Translations under genes and position numbers: made by a program
The notes under the pieces: model-generated
Database searches by the model: none
Seen by the model: only the letters and a program-made list of their open reading frames with translations
Told to the model about the DNA's origin: nothing
In this document: piece after piece, positions 1 through 7,159 of the stretch
How positions within the stretch are numbered: the first letter of the stretch is position 1
Layout of the letters: the number at the start of each line of letters is the position of its first letter
IMG/VR virus record: IMGVR_UViG_3300037504_000067
Coordinates: 1-23,431 of that record
Reading direction: 5' to 3' (one strand)
Length of the DNA: 23,431 nucleotides
Origin: a virus

Positions 1-1156
1 CAAAAGATCCCTTGGGAGCTTCTCCAGTCTCCAACACTCGTAGTTGTTCCTGCAGAGCCTGAAACTTGTTAGGATTTCGCATATCATTCTCAATCCCATC
101 CATCTCTCGTTTCAAGTCATCAGCCCATCGGCTGAATTTACGCCAAGCAAAGTTTTGTTCCTTAGCAATCCTAGCGCCATCTGCTTCAAATGCAGCCTTA
201 GCGTCCATTACTCTTTCAATCCTGGCCATATTAGTATCAAAGTAGGACTCTGAACCTCTCTCTGGTAGCATTCGAACATCAGGATTAAAGAACCTCTCTG
301 GAAGCTCAATCACTCTCGATCCACCCCTTGTCTCTCCAGTCACACGTATCGAGCGTAGACCACCTGGGAACTTAGGCTTAGCGTCAGGTGCAGGAGGCAA
401 CAAGTGCGTGGGGTTAGGAGCCTGTAGTTGTCCCTTAACCTGGGACTCCCTTAACAGCCCTTTGATTTGCACACGAGTTGATTCTGCTTCCTTCTCGAAT
501 ATATCTCCCAGACTATTGATCACGTCGTCAGGGAGATCAGGATCTCTATTACGTAACTCTTGCTTGTAGATCTCCACTAGCCGCGATGGCTTCTTCAAGC
601 TTTTAGCCAAAGGCCTAGCTGACATACGGGCAAAGGCTAAGCTACCTAACCCCGCAATTGCTTCTGCTGTAGCAGGACCAGGCCTACCAGCAGCAAATTC
701 CTGCATTGCTTTGTCAGCCGACTTAACTCCACCGTAAGTCAAAATAGAGGTGAACGCAGCCTCTCCGATAGCTCTAAGAATAGCAGGGCCACCAGCCATT
801 GACACTAGAAAAAATGCGTTTTCTGCTGAAAGGAGCCCTTCACCTAAACTGGCTAATCCATACAAAGCTCCTTGTGCAATCTCACCTTCCTCTGGAGGAC
901 GCACGTACTTTGTAAGCGGCACGCGAGCCTCTTGTATCTTTCGAGCTTTACGCTCCTCAGCTGTTAGAACACGCTGGGTGTCAGATAGAAACCGCTGCAT
1001 CTTTGTTCTAGGTCTTGGGCCCAGAATCGCAGCGGGATCATTAGGATCGAGAAATGGGCCCTGCAAGCCAGACCGATCAACTGTCCCCTTAGCTTTCTCT
1101 GAGTCAGTCGGACGAGGGCCCAATATGTTTTCTATACTATTTTTGCGAGGGGGCAT
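1..1156 (-). CDS. Large Ala/Gly-rich virion-type protein, C-terminus outside window
   Basis: An open frame starts at ATG 1156 and runs without a stop to the window edge, giving 385 codons. The N-terminus has two copies of the short motif ILGPRP (about residues 11-16 and 44-49) in a Pro/charged region. A hydrophobic Ala/Gly-rich stretch follows at roughly residues 90-170 and could cross or enter a membrane. After it comes a charged, probably helical part with a coiled-coil look. Its ATG lies inside the end of the preceding gene (20-base overlap), which suggests translational coupling. I do not recognise a family with certainty. Its place after the NlpC/P60 and Gly-rich virion genes, and its composition, fit an internal or ejected virion protein of a short-tailed phage. 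That role is inferred from context. Confidence 0.8.
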   Translation of the reverse strand, partial: MPPRKNSIENILGPRPTDSEKAKGTVDRSGLQGPFLDPNDPAAILGPRPRTKMQRFLSDTQRVLTAEERKARKIQEARVPLTKYVRPPEEGEIAQGALYGLASLGEGLLSAENAFFLVSMAGGPAILRAIGEAAFTSILTYGGVKSADKAMQEFAAGRPGPATAEAIAGLGSLAFARMSARPLAKSLKKPSRLVEIYKQELRNRDPDLPDDVINSLGDIFEKEAESTRVQIKGLLRESQVKGQLQAPNPTHLLPPAPDAKPKFPGGLRSIRVTGETRGGSRVIELPERFFNPDVRMLPERGSESYFDTNMARIERVMDAKAAFEADGARIAKEQNFAWRKFSRWADDLKREMDGIENDMRNPNKFQALQEQLRVLETGEAPKGSF

Positions 1157-2231
1157 TTATAATCCCATGTTTTCTTTGAACGGCTTTAACAGAATCTTCT
1201 GCTGCATCGTATCGCTTTGTTGTTAACGGCCCAGAGTGATATTCATCTTTTATTTGTTGTATCAACGTATTTACATCAACCGACTGACTGTTATCAATAT
1301 CACCGAACAAGGTTGTGTAGCTCTCTGGAACCAAATTACGAGCCTCAAACTTATTGAGGAACTCTGTAGCAACCTGGTTGCGCATCTGCAAGGCGCCTTC
1401 CTCATCAAGCCATTTGAACATAGGCTTTCCGTTTGGTCCCGTCACCATTTCTCCATATGCTTGTACTCTTTGATCCTTCTCTGCTAAGTCAATAGCTAGT
1501 TTTAGATAATCCTCATGCATTTGTTGAGCTTGGCTAGGTGTCAAGCCTCCCTCAGGAGCAGTTGGGAAATCTACCTTCTTAACCATTTCCCCTGTAGCCG
1601 TATTAGCCATATACAAGCCGTCCTCACCCTTGTACGGCTGCCATGGAGTTGGATCGCTTCTATCACTAAGGTATGCCTGTAATGCTATATTTGACTGCTC
1701 CCTTCGTGCTCTCTCCTCAGGTGTCTCCATACGCTCAACCTGTTTGCGATATGCCTCTCCCTGTAGCTGTTGCAATCCTAACCGAGCTTCATCAATAGCC
1801 AACCTTGATTCGCTTTGTTGTCGCTGAAGAACCGTCCCAAGTATTTGGTTCTGTGTCTGCGGATCCAGATTCTGCAGGTCTTCAAAACTTGGAGTACCAC
1901 CCTGCATGACAGTTTCAAGAACCCGAGCCTGCTGTTGCTGTCGCTGTTCATCTATCATCTGTTGGTTGATCTGTGCAGATGCAGTTCCTAGCCGCTCAGC
2001 TGTTGATCCCTGACCACCAATGGCCGTACCTATCTGTCCCAACATCTGACGGAACCCTGGAGTCTCCAAAGCTTTTCCGAAACTGGAAAGGGCCTTACCC
2101 AGCATGCTTATTTGCTCACCTTCAGTTTGAGGTTGCTGCTGGGTCTGGCCTGATATCTTATTGTCTACACCCTTAGTTCGTGGACCGGTGGGAGTAGTCC
2201 TAGCTGTAGGAAGTAAATCCTTGATAGCCAT
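1137..2231 (-). CDS. Gln-rich hypothetical virion-associated protein (364 aa)
   Basis: I chose ATG 2231 because GGAGG sits eight bases before it; a TTG two codons upstream is possible but worse placed. The first half (about residues 20-170) is rich in Gln and Ala, including runs of consecutive Gln, and looks helical or coiled coil. The second half is mixed charged with Trp/Tyr and a late motif DIDNSQSVDVNTL resembling an acidic Ca-binding loop (resemblance only). No catalytic motif is visible and I do not recognise the family. It follows the NlpC/P60 gene across a gap that carries one copy of the palindromic element, and overlaps the next gene by 20 bases. Location suggests an internal virion or tail-associated protein. 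Confidence 0.8.
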   Translation of the reverse strand: MAIKDLLPTARTTPTGPRTKGVDNKISGQTQQQPQTEGEQISMLGKALSSFGKALETPGFRQMLGQIGTAIGGQGSTAERLGTASAQINQQMIDEQRQQQQARVLETVMQGGTPSFEDLQNLDPQTQNQILGTVLQRQQSESRLAIDEARLGLQQLQGEAYRKQVERMETPEERARREQSNIALQAYLSDRSDPTPWQPYKGEDGLYMANTATGEMVKKVDFPTAPEGGLTPSQAQQMHEDYLKLAIDLAEKDQRVQAYGEMVTGPNGKPMFKWLDEEGALQMRNQVATEFLNKFEARNLVPESYTTLFGDIDNSQSVDVNTLIQQIKDEYHSGPLTTKRYDAAEDSVKAVQRKHGIINAPSQK

Positions 2232-2244
2232 TATCAAATCCTCC

Positions 2245-2264
2245 TTTTTGTCCCATTTTGGGAC
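2245..2264 (-). promoter_or_regulatory. Palindromic intergenic element, copy 1
   Basis: On the minus strand this reads GTCCCAAAATGGGACAAAAA: two perfect arms around a three-base centre, then five A. The arms extend to 8 bp here (TTGTCCCA/TGGGACAA). It begins two bases after the NlpC/P60 stop codon, and its A-tract runs straight into the GGAGG of the Gln-rich gene. There is no T-tract after it on the transcribed strand, so it is not an intrinsic terminator. An operator, a promoter element or an mRNA processing or stability hairpin are all possible. Confidence 0.75.
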
Positions 2265-2266
2265 AA

Positions 2267-2686
2267 TTACTTGAATGGGTCACAAAGTATAACTAGATCC
2301 GTCCTTGCGTTTAAAGGTCGAACTCGTATGTATGCATTCTGTCTAGCTGCTACATCCCTCGACGTGGTTTCCGACCAGCCTCCCCCAGCTTCCAGCATCA
2401 ATCCATGTCCCACACAGATACCCACGTGGCTAATCTTACCTGTACCAAAAAACGCTAGGGCTCCAGGTTTGTCTGACTGTGTAACACTTCCGCTATACAT
2501 ATGGCGTAGGCCATTAGCAGTAGTATCAAAATTCCCCTTGACGAGTCCAACTGCCTTGAGTCCCTCAATAACTAGACCGGAGCAGTCAAACCCTTCGAGT
2601 GGATCATCGCCTCCCCATCTGTATGGTAGACCAATAAAGTGTTCAAGATACTGTACAAATCGTTTCGCTTTTATTCTTTTTCTCAT
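2267..2686 (-). CDS. NlpC/P60-family cysteine peptidase
   Basis: The 139-aa protein is a compact NlpC/P60 domain, a papain-like fold that cuts peptide bonds in the stem of peptidoglycan. The entry motif YRWGG lies at residues 22-26, the catalytic Cys is C35 in FDCSG, and the catalytic His is H87 in ISHVGI. E99 in the segment LMLEAGG sits where the third polar residue is usually found. There is no signal peptide or separate wall-binding domain. The ATG overlaps the upstream stop as ATGA, with GGAG seven bases before it. It lies among virion genes and next to a Gly/Ala-rich protein. I therefore infer a virion-borne hydrolase that helps the tail through the cell wall, although a lysis endopeptidase is the alternative. 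Family assignment is firm; role is inferred. Confidence 0.9.
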   Translation of the reverse strand: MRKRIKAKRFVQYLEHFIGLPYRWGGDDPLEGFDCSGLVIEGLKAVGLVKGNFDTTANGLRHMYSGSVTQSDKPGALAFFGTGKISHVGICVGHGLMLEAGGGWSETTSRDVAARQNAYIRVRPLNARTDLVILCDPFK

Positions 2687-3897
2687 CCTAATGCTCCTGC
2701 TATTCCAGCTAGGCCACCAGCCACAGCACCAACAGCTGTTCCAGTAGGACCAAACTTTGACCCTATCGTAGCTCCTGCTGAGACTCCACTGAACGCTCCA
2801 CCTATGGCGCTTTGCAACTGGCTCGGTTTCTCAGGTACCATTGGAACGCCGCTTATTGATCCAAGCACCTGGCCACCCGCATTCATAATCTCAAAGGGCC
2901 ACTTAGCATCAAGCACGTCAAGTTCGATATCTCGATCAGCTTGTTCTTTCTCCGCTACGATCTTTATTCGACTAGCATCCGTAACGGCTGTTCCGTAATT
3001 ATATTTCCCTTGCAACTTATTAAGCAGCAAGGACTGCATATCGTTAGTTGACTGCAGAACCATCTGCTGACGATTCGCCTCGTTGGATAAGTAGGTCTGC
3101 AGGTAGCCACGATATGTTTGCTCGAATGCTGAAACCTGCTGCGCAGTTAAACTAACTCCCATTTGCAAATAACTGACCACCATATTCGCGAATGCCTGCA
3201 TATACGTTCCAATGATTTGATCGAAATAGCGTTGTTTTAACTCAGCTCGAAATCTAACTACGTTTCTCGTAAAGTCCCGTTCTAGCATTGCCATTCCCAT
3301 GACAAATGTGCTAGAATGCACAGAGTTAATCTCAGCCATGCCTCCCGTAAACCTATTGACTGATCGAAAGTGGGTGTCAAGGGCTTCCTCCTCAAAATCG
3401 TCCACGATTGTCTCAAGGTCACTATTCTCAGCTGAATTTGCTTTTGACAAGGCATCATCAATCGCGCTCTGTATGTACGTAGACAGTTTGGTATCAGCTG
3501 TTTGCAAGAACGTCTGTAAGTAGGTATTAGCATCTCCTGCTGCGTCTGCTTGGATTGTATTGGTCAGCGTGTTTGCGCTAGACCCAAGCGAATCAGCACG
3601 ACTGACTGCGGTTGCGTGTGGAAGTTTGAGATTAGCCTTAGTGTATGCAGACTCCAAATACGATGCCCAATCTGTACTCGGATCAACCGAGTTTAGGAAT
3701 GTCTGAAAAGCTGTTAGAGCTGTTTCCATCTGACTAATCCTAGTAGATGGATCGTATGCAGTATCTCCAGTATACGGAGAGTCGTCTGTTACATCTATGT
3801 ATTGATTCATTAGTAAGTTGACATCCCCTAACCAATCTTCATGCTGACTCTTGATATAATCAGGATAATCAACACTACCAGATGTTCCGCCACTCAT
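2683..3897 (-). CDS. Gly/Ala-rich-tailed virion protein (404 aa), probably internal or ejected
   Basis: The start at 3897 follows GGAGG closely, and the stop overlaps the NlpC/P60 start (ATGA). The N-terminal 200 residues are polar and helical, with many Asp, Ser and Thr. A central helical region (about 200-340) contains several Gln/Tyr/Leu-rich segments. The last 40 residues are a Gly/Ala-rich hydrophobic tail (for example FSGVSAGATIGSKFGP) that could insert into a membrane or form a channel. Such tails occur in ejected proteins of short-tailed phages. Pairing with a wall hydrolase supports a DNA-ejection role. I do not recognise the exact family, so the function is inference from context and composition. 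Confidence 0.8.
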   Translation of the reverse strand: MSGGTSGSVDYPDYIKSQHEDWLGDVNLLMNQYIDVTDDSPYTGDTAYDPSTRISQMETALTAFQTFLNSVDPSTDWASYLESAYTKANLKLPHATAVSRADSLGSSANTLTNTIQADAAGDANTYLQTFLQTADTKLSTYIQSAIDDALSKANSAENSDLETIVDDFEEEALDTHFRSVNRFTGGMAEINSVHSSTFVMGMAMLERDFTRNVVRFRAELKQRYFDQIIGTYMQAFANMVVSYLQMGVSLTAQQVSAFEQTYRGYLQTYLSNEANRQQMVLQSTNDMQSLLLNKLQGKYNYGTAVTDASRIKIVAEKEQADRDIELDVLDAKWPFEIMNAGGQVLGSISGVPMVPEKPSQLQSAIGGAFSGVSAGATIGSKFGPTGTAVGAVAGGLAGIAGALG

Positions 3898-3898
3898 A

Positions 3899-4324
3899 TT
3901 ATACCTCCAAACTTATAACTCTTTGCTTAGTATCCATTCCTAACATCTCAGCTATCTCCCATACTCTTGGTACATCAGAATAAGCTATGATGTTAGCACA
4001 GCCATTTCCTCTAGCAAACTTGCTTATGGTTCGTAGTGCTTGCGCCCACTCCTCTTCAGGCATTAGTTTTACGCTGACCAACGAATAAATCAGTAAGCTC
4101 TTAGTACCCAGATGTTCGTCATTCACTATGGATGTAGTTATAACTGCGTGTACTTGCTCCTCGATCATCGATACCCAGCACTGCATCCTCTCATCAAACA
4201 CCGCCTGTAGGACCGAAGCTTCTTTGACATGGTCCCGCAGGTGCTTGGGCATGGCTGCCTTAACGTAATGAAAAAGCAACTCCCAATAATCATTGACCTG
4301 TTCCGGCAACAATCTGATTATCAT
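3899..4324 (-). CDS. GNAT-like small protein (141 aa)
   Basis: The start at 4324 has GAGG five bases upstream and lies inside the end of the nozzle-like gene, giving a 35-base overlap. The order of predicted elements resembles a GNAT acyltransferase fold: an N-terminal helix after MIIRLL, a strand pair around residues 45-65, then a helix with RGNGCANIIAYSD leading to a C-terminal MLGM segment typical of GNAT endings. The usual acetyl-CoA loop (R/Q-x-x-G-x-G/A) is not clear. Activity may be lost, and the fold may serve as a structural or chaperone part. Small GNAT-like proteins encoded among tail genes are known in short-tailed phages; the assignment here is by pattern only. Confidence 0.6.
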   Translation of the reverse strand: MIIRLLPEQVNDYWELLFHYVKAAMPKHLRDHVKEASVLQAVFDERMQCWVSMIEEQVHAVITTSIVNDEHLGTKSLLIYSLVSVKLMPEEEWAQALRTISKFARGNGCANIIAYSDVPRVWEIAEMLGMDTKQRVISLEV

Positions 4325-5855
4325 AAATTCCTCGTGTGTTCCGTTTGTCAGTTAGCGCCCAATATACCTTAAGGAATTCGGGCAACTCTGTATTCTCCGT
4401 ATAGTTTGTCTTAACTCTGACTCTGAATTCTAACCCCGCTATTGGAAGTGTAACTACTCCCTGTGCATTAGCCAGTCTCCAATCCGTATACTCCCAGTTG
4501 TCTCCCACGCTTGTTCGATACCCAATCGAGACGTATAGGTCTTCAGTTGTTTTCATAGGAACTTCGATAGTGGTGATCGTCTTCAGTTGGGAAATACCCA
4601 TGTCAATCGTGTCAGATTGAAAACGTACCACCTCATCTTCTAGTGGCTCGAGAGTTGTAATACCAATGCTGCTAACAGGATTTCCAACCACAGAGGTAAC
4701 TCGTTGACTCACCTTAGTCAGCCCTCGATTGAGGATGAATTGTTGGTCGTCTGTCCCGATCAAAAACCGGCCTTCTGCTTCATCATAGCAAACGACTATG
4801 TCATCACTCAAGTGTGGCTTAAGGAATTCTCTGTACCCAAGTGTTTCCATCTTACCTGATCGATCCACCACTTGGACATCTCCAACAGCATTGACAAGTA
4901 CGGTAGCTCCTCGGCCGTATGCTGCACTGTTCGATCCGGCCAATCCAGTAAACATGCTGAGAGTCGTCTCGCCATATGTTGGCAGCGGCGCACTTGCTGG
5001 CTTGAGAATACTAAGCCCGCCCTCACCGCCAACGAAAACAACCTCCTCCATATCTAACACTCGCAGAACCTGACCAGGCCATGACATCGGCATAAAGCCA
5101 CTCTCACCTCTCCTTAGGTAGTCATACATAAGCGGCCAAGCATTACTGTGGCCTGTATACCTACCACTTACCATGCTTTCAGGATCAAACAACCATTGAA
5201 CATCTCCACCACCAATCGAAGACCACCAGATCATGTTCTTCTCGATCTCCATATCAGCAATCTGACCAATCTCAGAGCCACCTTCCCATTCTCGAAAGAA
5301 CTGTTTCCATGTGTTAGGCCAAAATGCTCCAGGCTCAAATCCACCAAACAACACTCGGCCTCTTGAGTACGCTACCGTCCTAATATACACCTCAGTCTGT
5401 ACCTTAGCTCTATTGTGAATCCCAGCCATCTCCTCCTCATTCGAGTGTACAATTGTAGCCTCTCCATTTGTCAGTATCCAGAACCCTTGATGGTATGCAC
5501 AGTGCCATCTATTCGTGCTAGGAGAAATAGTTGTCTCTGTTAGTGTCCCATACTGATGTAATGCAATTGGAAGTAGCTCAAAGGAGTCCTCTGGTAACAC
5601 GTACACAGCGTCTCGACTAGCAACCAGTGTATACTTGCTCCCGCCGAATAGAATAGGGAAGGGCCAATTAACAGTCAACCCTAGTGCATACAGGGCATCC
5701 TCATCAAATGGATTTACGACGCTACGATAAGACACTAGACCATCTTGGGTAGCCTCACAGTTAACTGCCTCAACCAGGCCTGGCTTGTTATAGTGCTGTC
5801 TGTCACTAGCCCTTAGCCCAGCACCTAAGGATAATCTAAACGGAAACTCCCTCAT
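4290..5855 (-). CDS. Tail nozzle/hub-like structural protein (521 aa)
   Basis: Start at 5855 with AAGGAGG four bases upstream; ATGA overlap with the preceding 57-aa gene. The protein begins with FPFRLSLGAGLR and continues as a long beta-rich chain with many Trp, Tyr and Gly, repeated short strands and loops such as FGGSKYTLVASRDAVYVLP. This is consistent with a beta-propeller-like or barrel-like fold. Its size and place after the adaptor-like gene match the nozzle or hub proteins (T7 tubular protein B or P22 gp10 type) that extend the portal channel of short-tailed phages. No enzyme motif is visible. Assignment to the nozzle is by gene order and composition, so it is moderate. Confidence 0.7.
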   Translation of the reverse strand: MREFPFRLSLGAGLRASDRQHYNKPGLVEAVNCEATQDGLVSYRSVVNPFDEDALYALGLTVNWPFPILFGGSKYTLVASRDAVYVLPEDSFELLPIALHQYGTLTETTISPSTNRWHCAYHQGFWILTNGEATIVHSNEEEMAGIHNRAKVQTEVYIRTVAYSRGRVLFGGFEPGAFWPNTWKQFFREWEGGSEIGQIADMEIEKNMIWWSSIGGGDVQWLFDPESMVSGRYTGHSNAWPLMYDYLRRGESGFMPMSWPGQVLRVLDMEEVVFVGGEGGLSILKPASAPLPTYGETTLSMFTGLAGSNSAAYGRGATVLVNAVGDVQVVDRSGKMETLGYREFLKPHLSDDIVVCYDEAEGRFLIGTDDQQFILNRGLTKVSQRVTSVVGNPVSSIGITTLEPLEDEVVRFQSDTIDMGISQLKTITTIEVPMKTTEDLYVSIGYRTSVGDNWEYTDWRLANAQGVVTLPIAGLEFRVRVKTNYTENTELPEFLKVYWALTDKRNTRGIYDNQIVAGTGQ

Positions 5856-6025
5856 TCTACCTCCTTGACCTTTACATCAGTAGCTTTTTCTTGCATTACT
5901 TGAGAGTGTAATTCCTTAGTCAACGCTAGAGCTTCAAGGGCTTTAGCTAGGGTTTCTTGACTAGTATCGCGTCGTGCCTTCTTAGCTTTGCGATACCCTT
6001 CTATAGCTTTCTTCCTGATTCTCAT
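5852..6025 (-). CDS. Small basic/helical protein (57 aa)
   Basis: A short frame from ATG 6025 to TGA 5852 fills the gap between the adaptor-like and nozzle-like genes exactly. GGAAGG lies seven bases before the ATG, and the stop overlaps the next start as ATGA. The product opens with MRIRKKAIEGYRKAKKARR, then has a mixed Ala/Leu/Glu helical part ending in acidic and Lys residues. It looks like one amphipathic helix or a short coiled coil. I do not recognise it. Its fit, ribosome binding site and coupling make it a real gene; it might be a small structural cofactor or chaperone. Confidence 0.75.
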   Translation of the reverse strand: MRIRKKAIEGYRKAKKARRDTSQETLAKALEALALTKELHSQVMQEKATDVKVKEVE

Positions 6026-6028
6026 GGA

Positions 6029-6772
6029 TTAACCTTCCATTTGATCAACATCTGCAATCTCTTCATGCACGTCCGATGAAAGAGGACCAAACATCAACTT
6101 GTTGATTGCTTTCTCAGCTGTATTCACACCAGCCTCATTTCTATATGCCATCTCCAAATGCAAGATAGCAGCTTGGACAAGTGCATGAGGATACGTAACA
6201 GACCAGTAGTTTTCATCACTGTCTTCAGTCAACGCCCCTGGTAGATACATTCCCTTCACGGCAATAGAATAAGTAGTATCAGCCGGAGGCATAATGATTA
6301 ACCTAACTGTACTTAGTGGCGATGAGAAATCAACATCTTCTATCAGGTCTGTAAACTGCGATGTATATGTACTAGCCGTAAGCGATGATAGAGCTGGTTG
6401 AAGCCTGTTCGAGATGATTGCATACTTGTCTGGTTTACCCTGATCTGTATCAGATGGCAGGTCTCCGTAATCAGATCTGTATTTGTTTGGTGGTAGTTTC
6501 TCTAATTCCCATCTACCATCTGCATAGTTGCCAGCCCATACTTCTGTAATCGCAACTACGTTAGCAATATCTAGGTAATACTCAGTGGCATCCAGATCCT
6601 CCATATGCCACCCCCAGACGTTTCGTATAGGGTAGTTCCTAGATAAAAACTCCGCACCTTGATTTAGAAAATAAGCAGCGTTGACAACCTGGCTGGATAA
6701 TGCACTAGAAGTACACAGGTCAGCCCGTCCTGATACTTCCTTAAACAGCTCTATCATCTGAGTACGATTCAT
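6029..6772 (-). CDS. Head-tail adaptor / tail tubular protein A-like (247 aa)
   Basis: The N-terminal half is helical (MIELFKEVSGR, then VNAAYFLNQGAEFLSR), the middle is beta-rich, and a motif LIIMPPADTTYSIAVKGMY near residues 158-177 resembles a strand pair common in phage adaptor proteins of the gp4/gp11 (tubular protein A) kind. A C-terminal helix around ALVQAAILHLEMAYR would pack on the portal. The start overlaps the upstream stop (ATGA). Gene order, with portal and capsid upstream and a nozzle-like protein downstream, fits a ring joining the portal to the tail. I infer this from order and pattern; no search was possible. Confidence 0.72.
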   Translation of the reverse strand: MNRTQMIELFKEVSGRADLCTSSALSSQVVNAAYFLNQGAEFLSRNYPIRNVWGWHMEDLDATEYYLDIANVVAITEVWAGNYADGRWELEKLPPNKYRSDYGDLPSDTDQGKPDKYAIISNRLQPALSSLTASTYTSQFTDLIEDVDFSSPLSTVRLIIMPPADTTYSIAVKGMYLPGALTEDSDENYWSVTYPHALVQAAILHLEMAYRNEAGVNTAEKAINKLMFGPLSSDVHEEIADVDQMEG

Positions 6773-7098
6773 TTATTAGTCTCCGAATACTTCTTGACTG
6801 TTTTCTTCGGTTCTGGTTTGTGTTCAGACTCATCCTTAGGCGCAGGCTCCGGAAGCAACAAAATAGCTTCGTCATCACCGCTAACAATCCTACTAAGATG
6901 TTTAACCAAACCAGGCTTCTTAGACCTAGTCGGGTCTGCCCATGACATTCGATAGCGATTACCTCCTGCTTTTTGAATGTAGTGATATCGCTCTGGACCT
7001 ACGAACAGAATAACTTCGCTTGGTAATGGGTACCCATCGCTTTTAAATTCACCGCGCAGGAAATCCAACACTTCTCGAACTTTTATCTTCTTATCCAT
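6769..7098 (-). CDS. Hypothetical small protein (109 aa) after the capsid terminator
   Basis: The frame extends to ATG 7125, but that codon lies inside the capsid terminator hairpin. ATG 7098 has GGAGG eight bases upstream and gives MDKKIKVREVLDFL, so I use 7098. The N-terminal part is mixed alpha/beta and contains the segment VILFVGPERYHYIQ. The C-terminal third is Pro/Lys/Glu-rich and probably disordered, with PAPKDESEHKPEPKK. The stop overlaps the adaptor start (ATGA). I do not recognise the family. Its place between capsid and adaptor genes suggests a head-completion or capsid accessory protein. Confidence 0.7.
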   Translation of the reverse strand: MDKKIKVREVLDFLRGEFKSDGYPLPSEVILFVGPERYHYIQKAGGNRYRMSWADPTRSKKPGLVKHLSRIVSGDDEAILLLPEPAPKDESEHKPEPKKTVKKYSETNK

Positions 7099-7117
7099 CC
7101 ACGCTTCCTCCAAGGTT

Positions 7118-7147
7118 AAAAACATAGGGGTGGGTTTCCACCCCTAT
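7118..7147 (-). terminator. Intrinsic terminator after major capsid gene
   Basis: On the minus strand ATAGGGGTGG pairs perfectly with CCACCCCTAT (10 bp, four-base loop) and is followed by GTTTTT. It lies 12 bases after the capsid stop. It would reduce transcription of downstream neck and tail genes relative to capsid. No promoter is evident after it, so read-through or processing must supply the downstream genes. Confidence 0.92.
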
Positions 7148-7159
7148 TGTCAGGGGTGA

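Noticed and set aside
430-446. GTCCC-N7-GGGAC resembling the palindromic element
   Set aside because: The spacing is seven bases instead of five, the A-tract is missing, and it lies inside a coding region.
750-1226. 158-aa plus-strand frame
   Set aside because: It lies opposite the left-edge minus-strand gene, whose start, overlap and protein pattern are convincing. No operon context on the plus strand.
2245-2264. Palindrome read as an intrinsic terminator
   Set aside because: The T-run lies before, not after, the hairpin on the transcribed strand, and the A-run merges into the next ribosome binding site. The same holds for copies 2 and 3.
2271-2747. 158-aa plus-strand frame
   Set aside because: It is the reverse of the NlpC/P60 gene, which has clear catalytic motifs on the minus strand.
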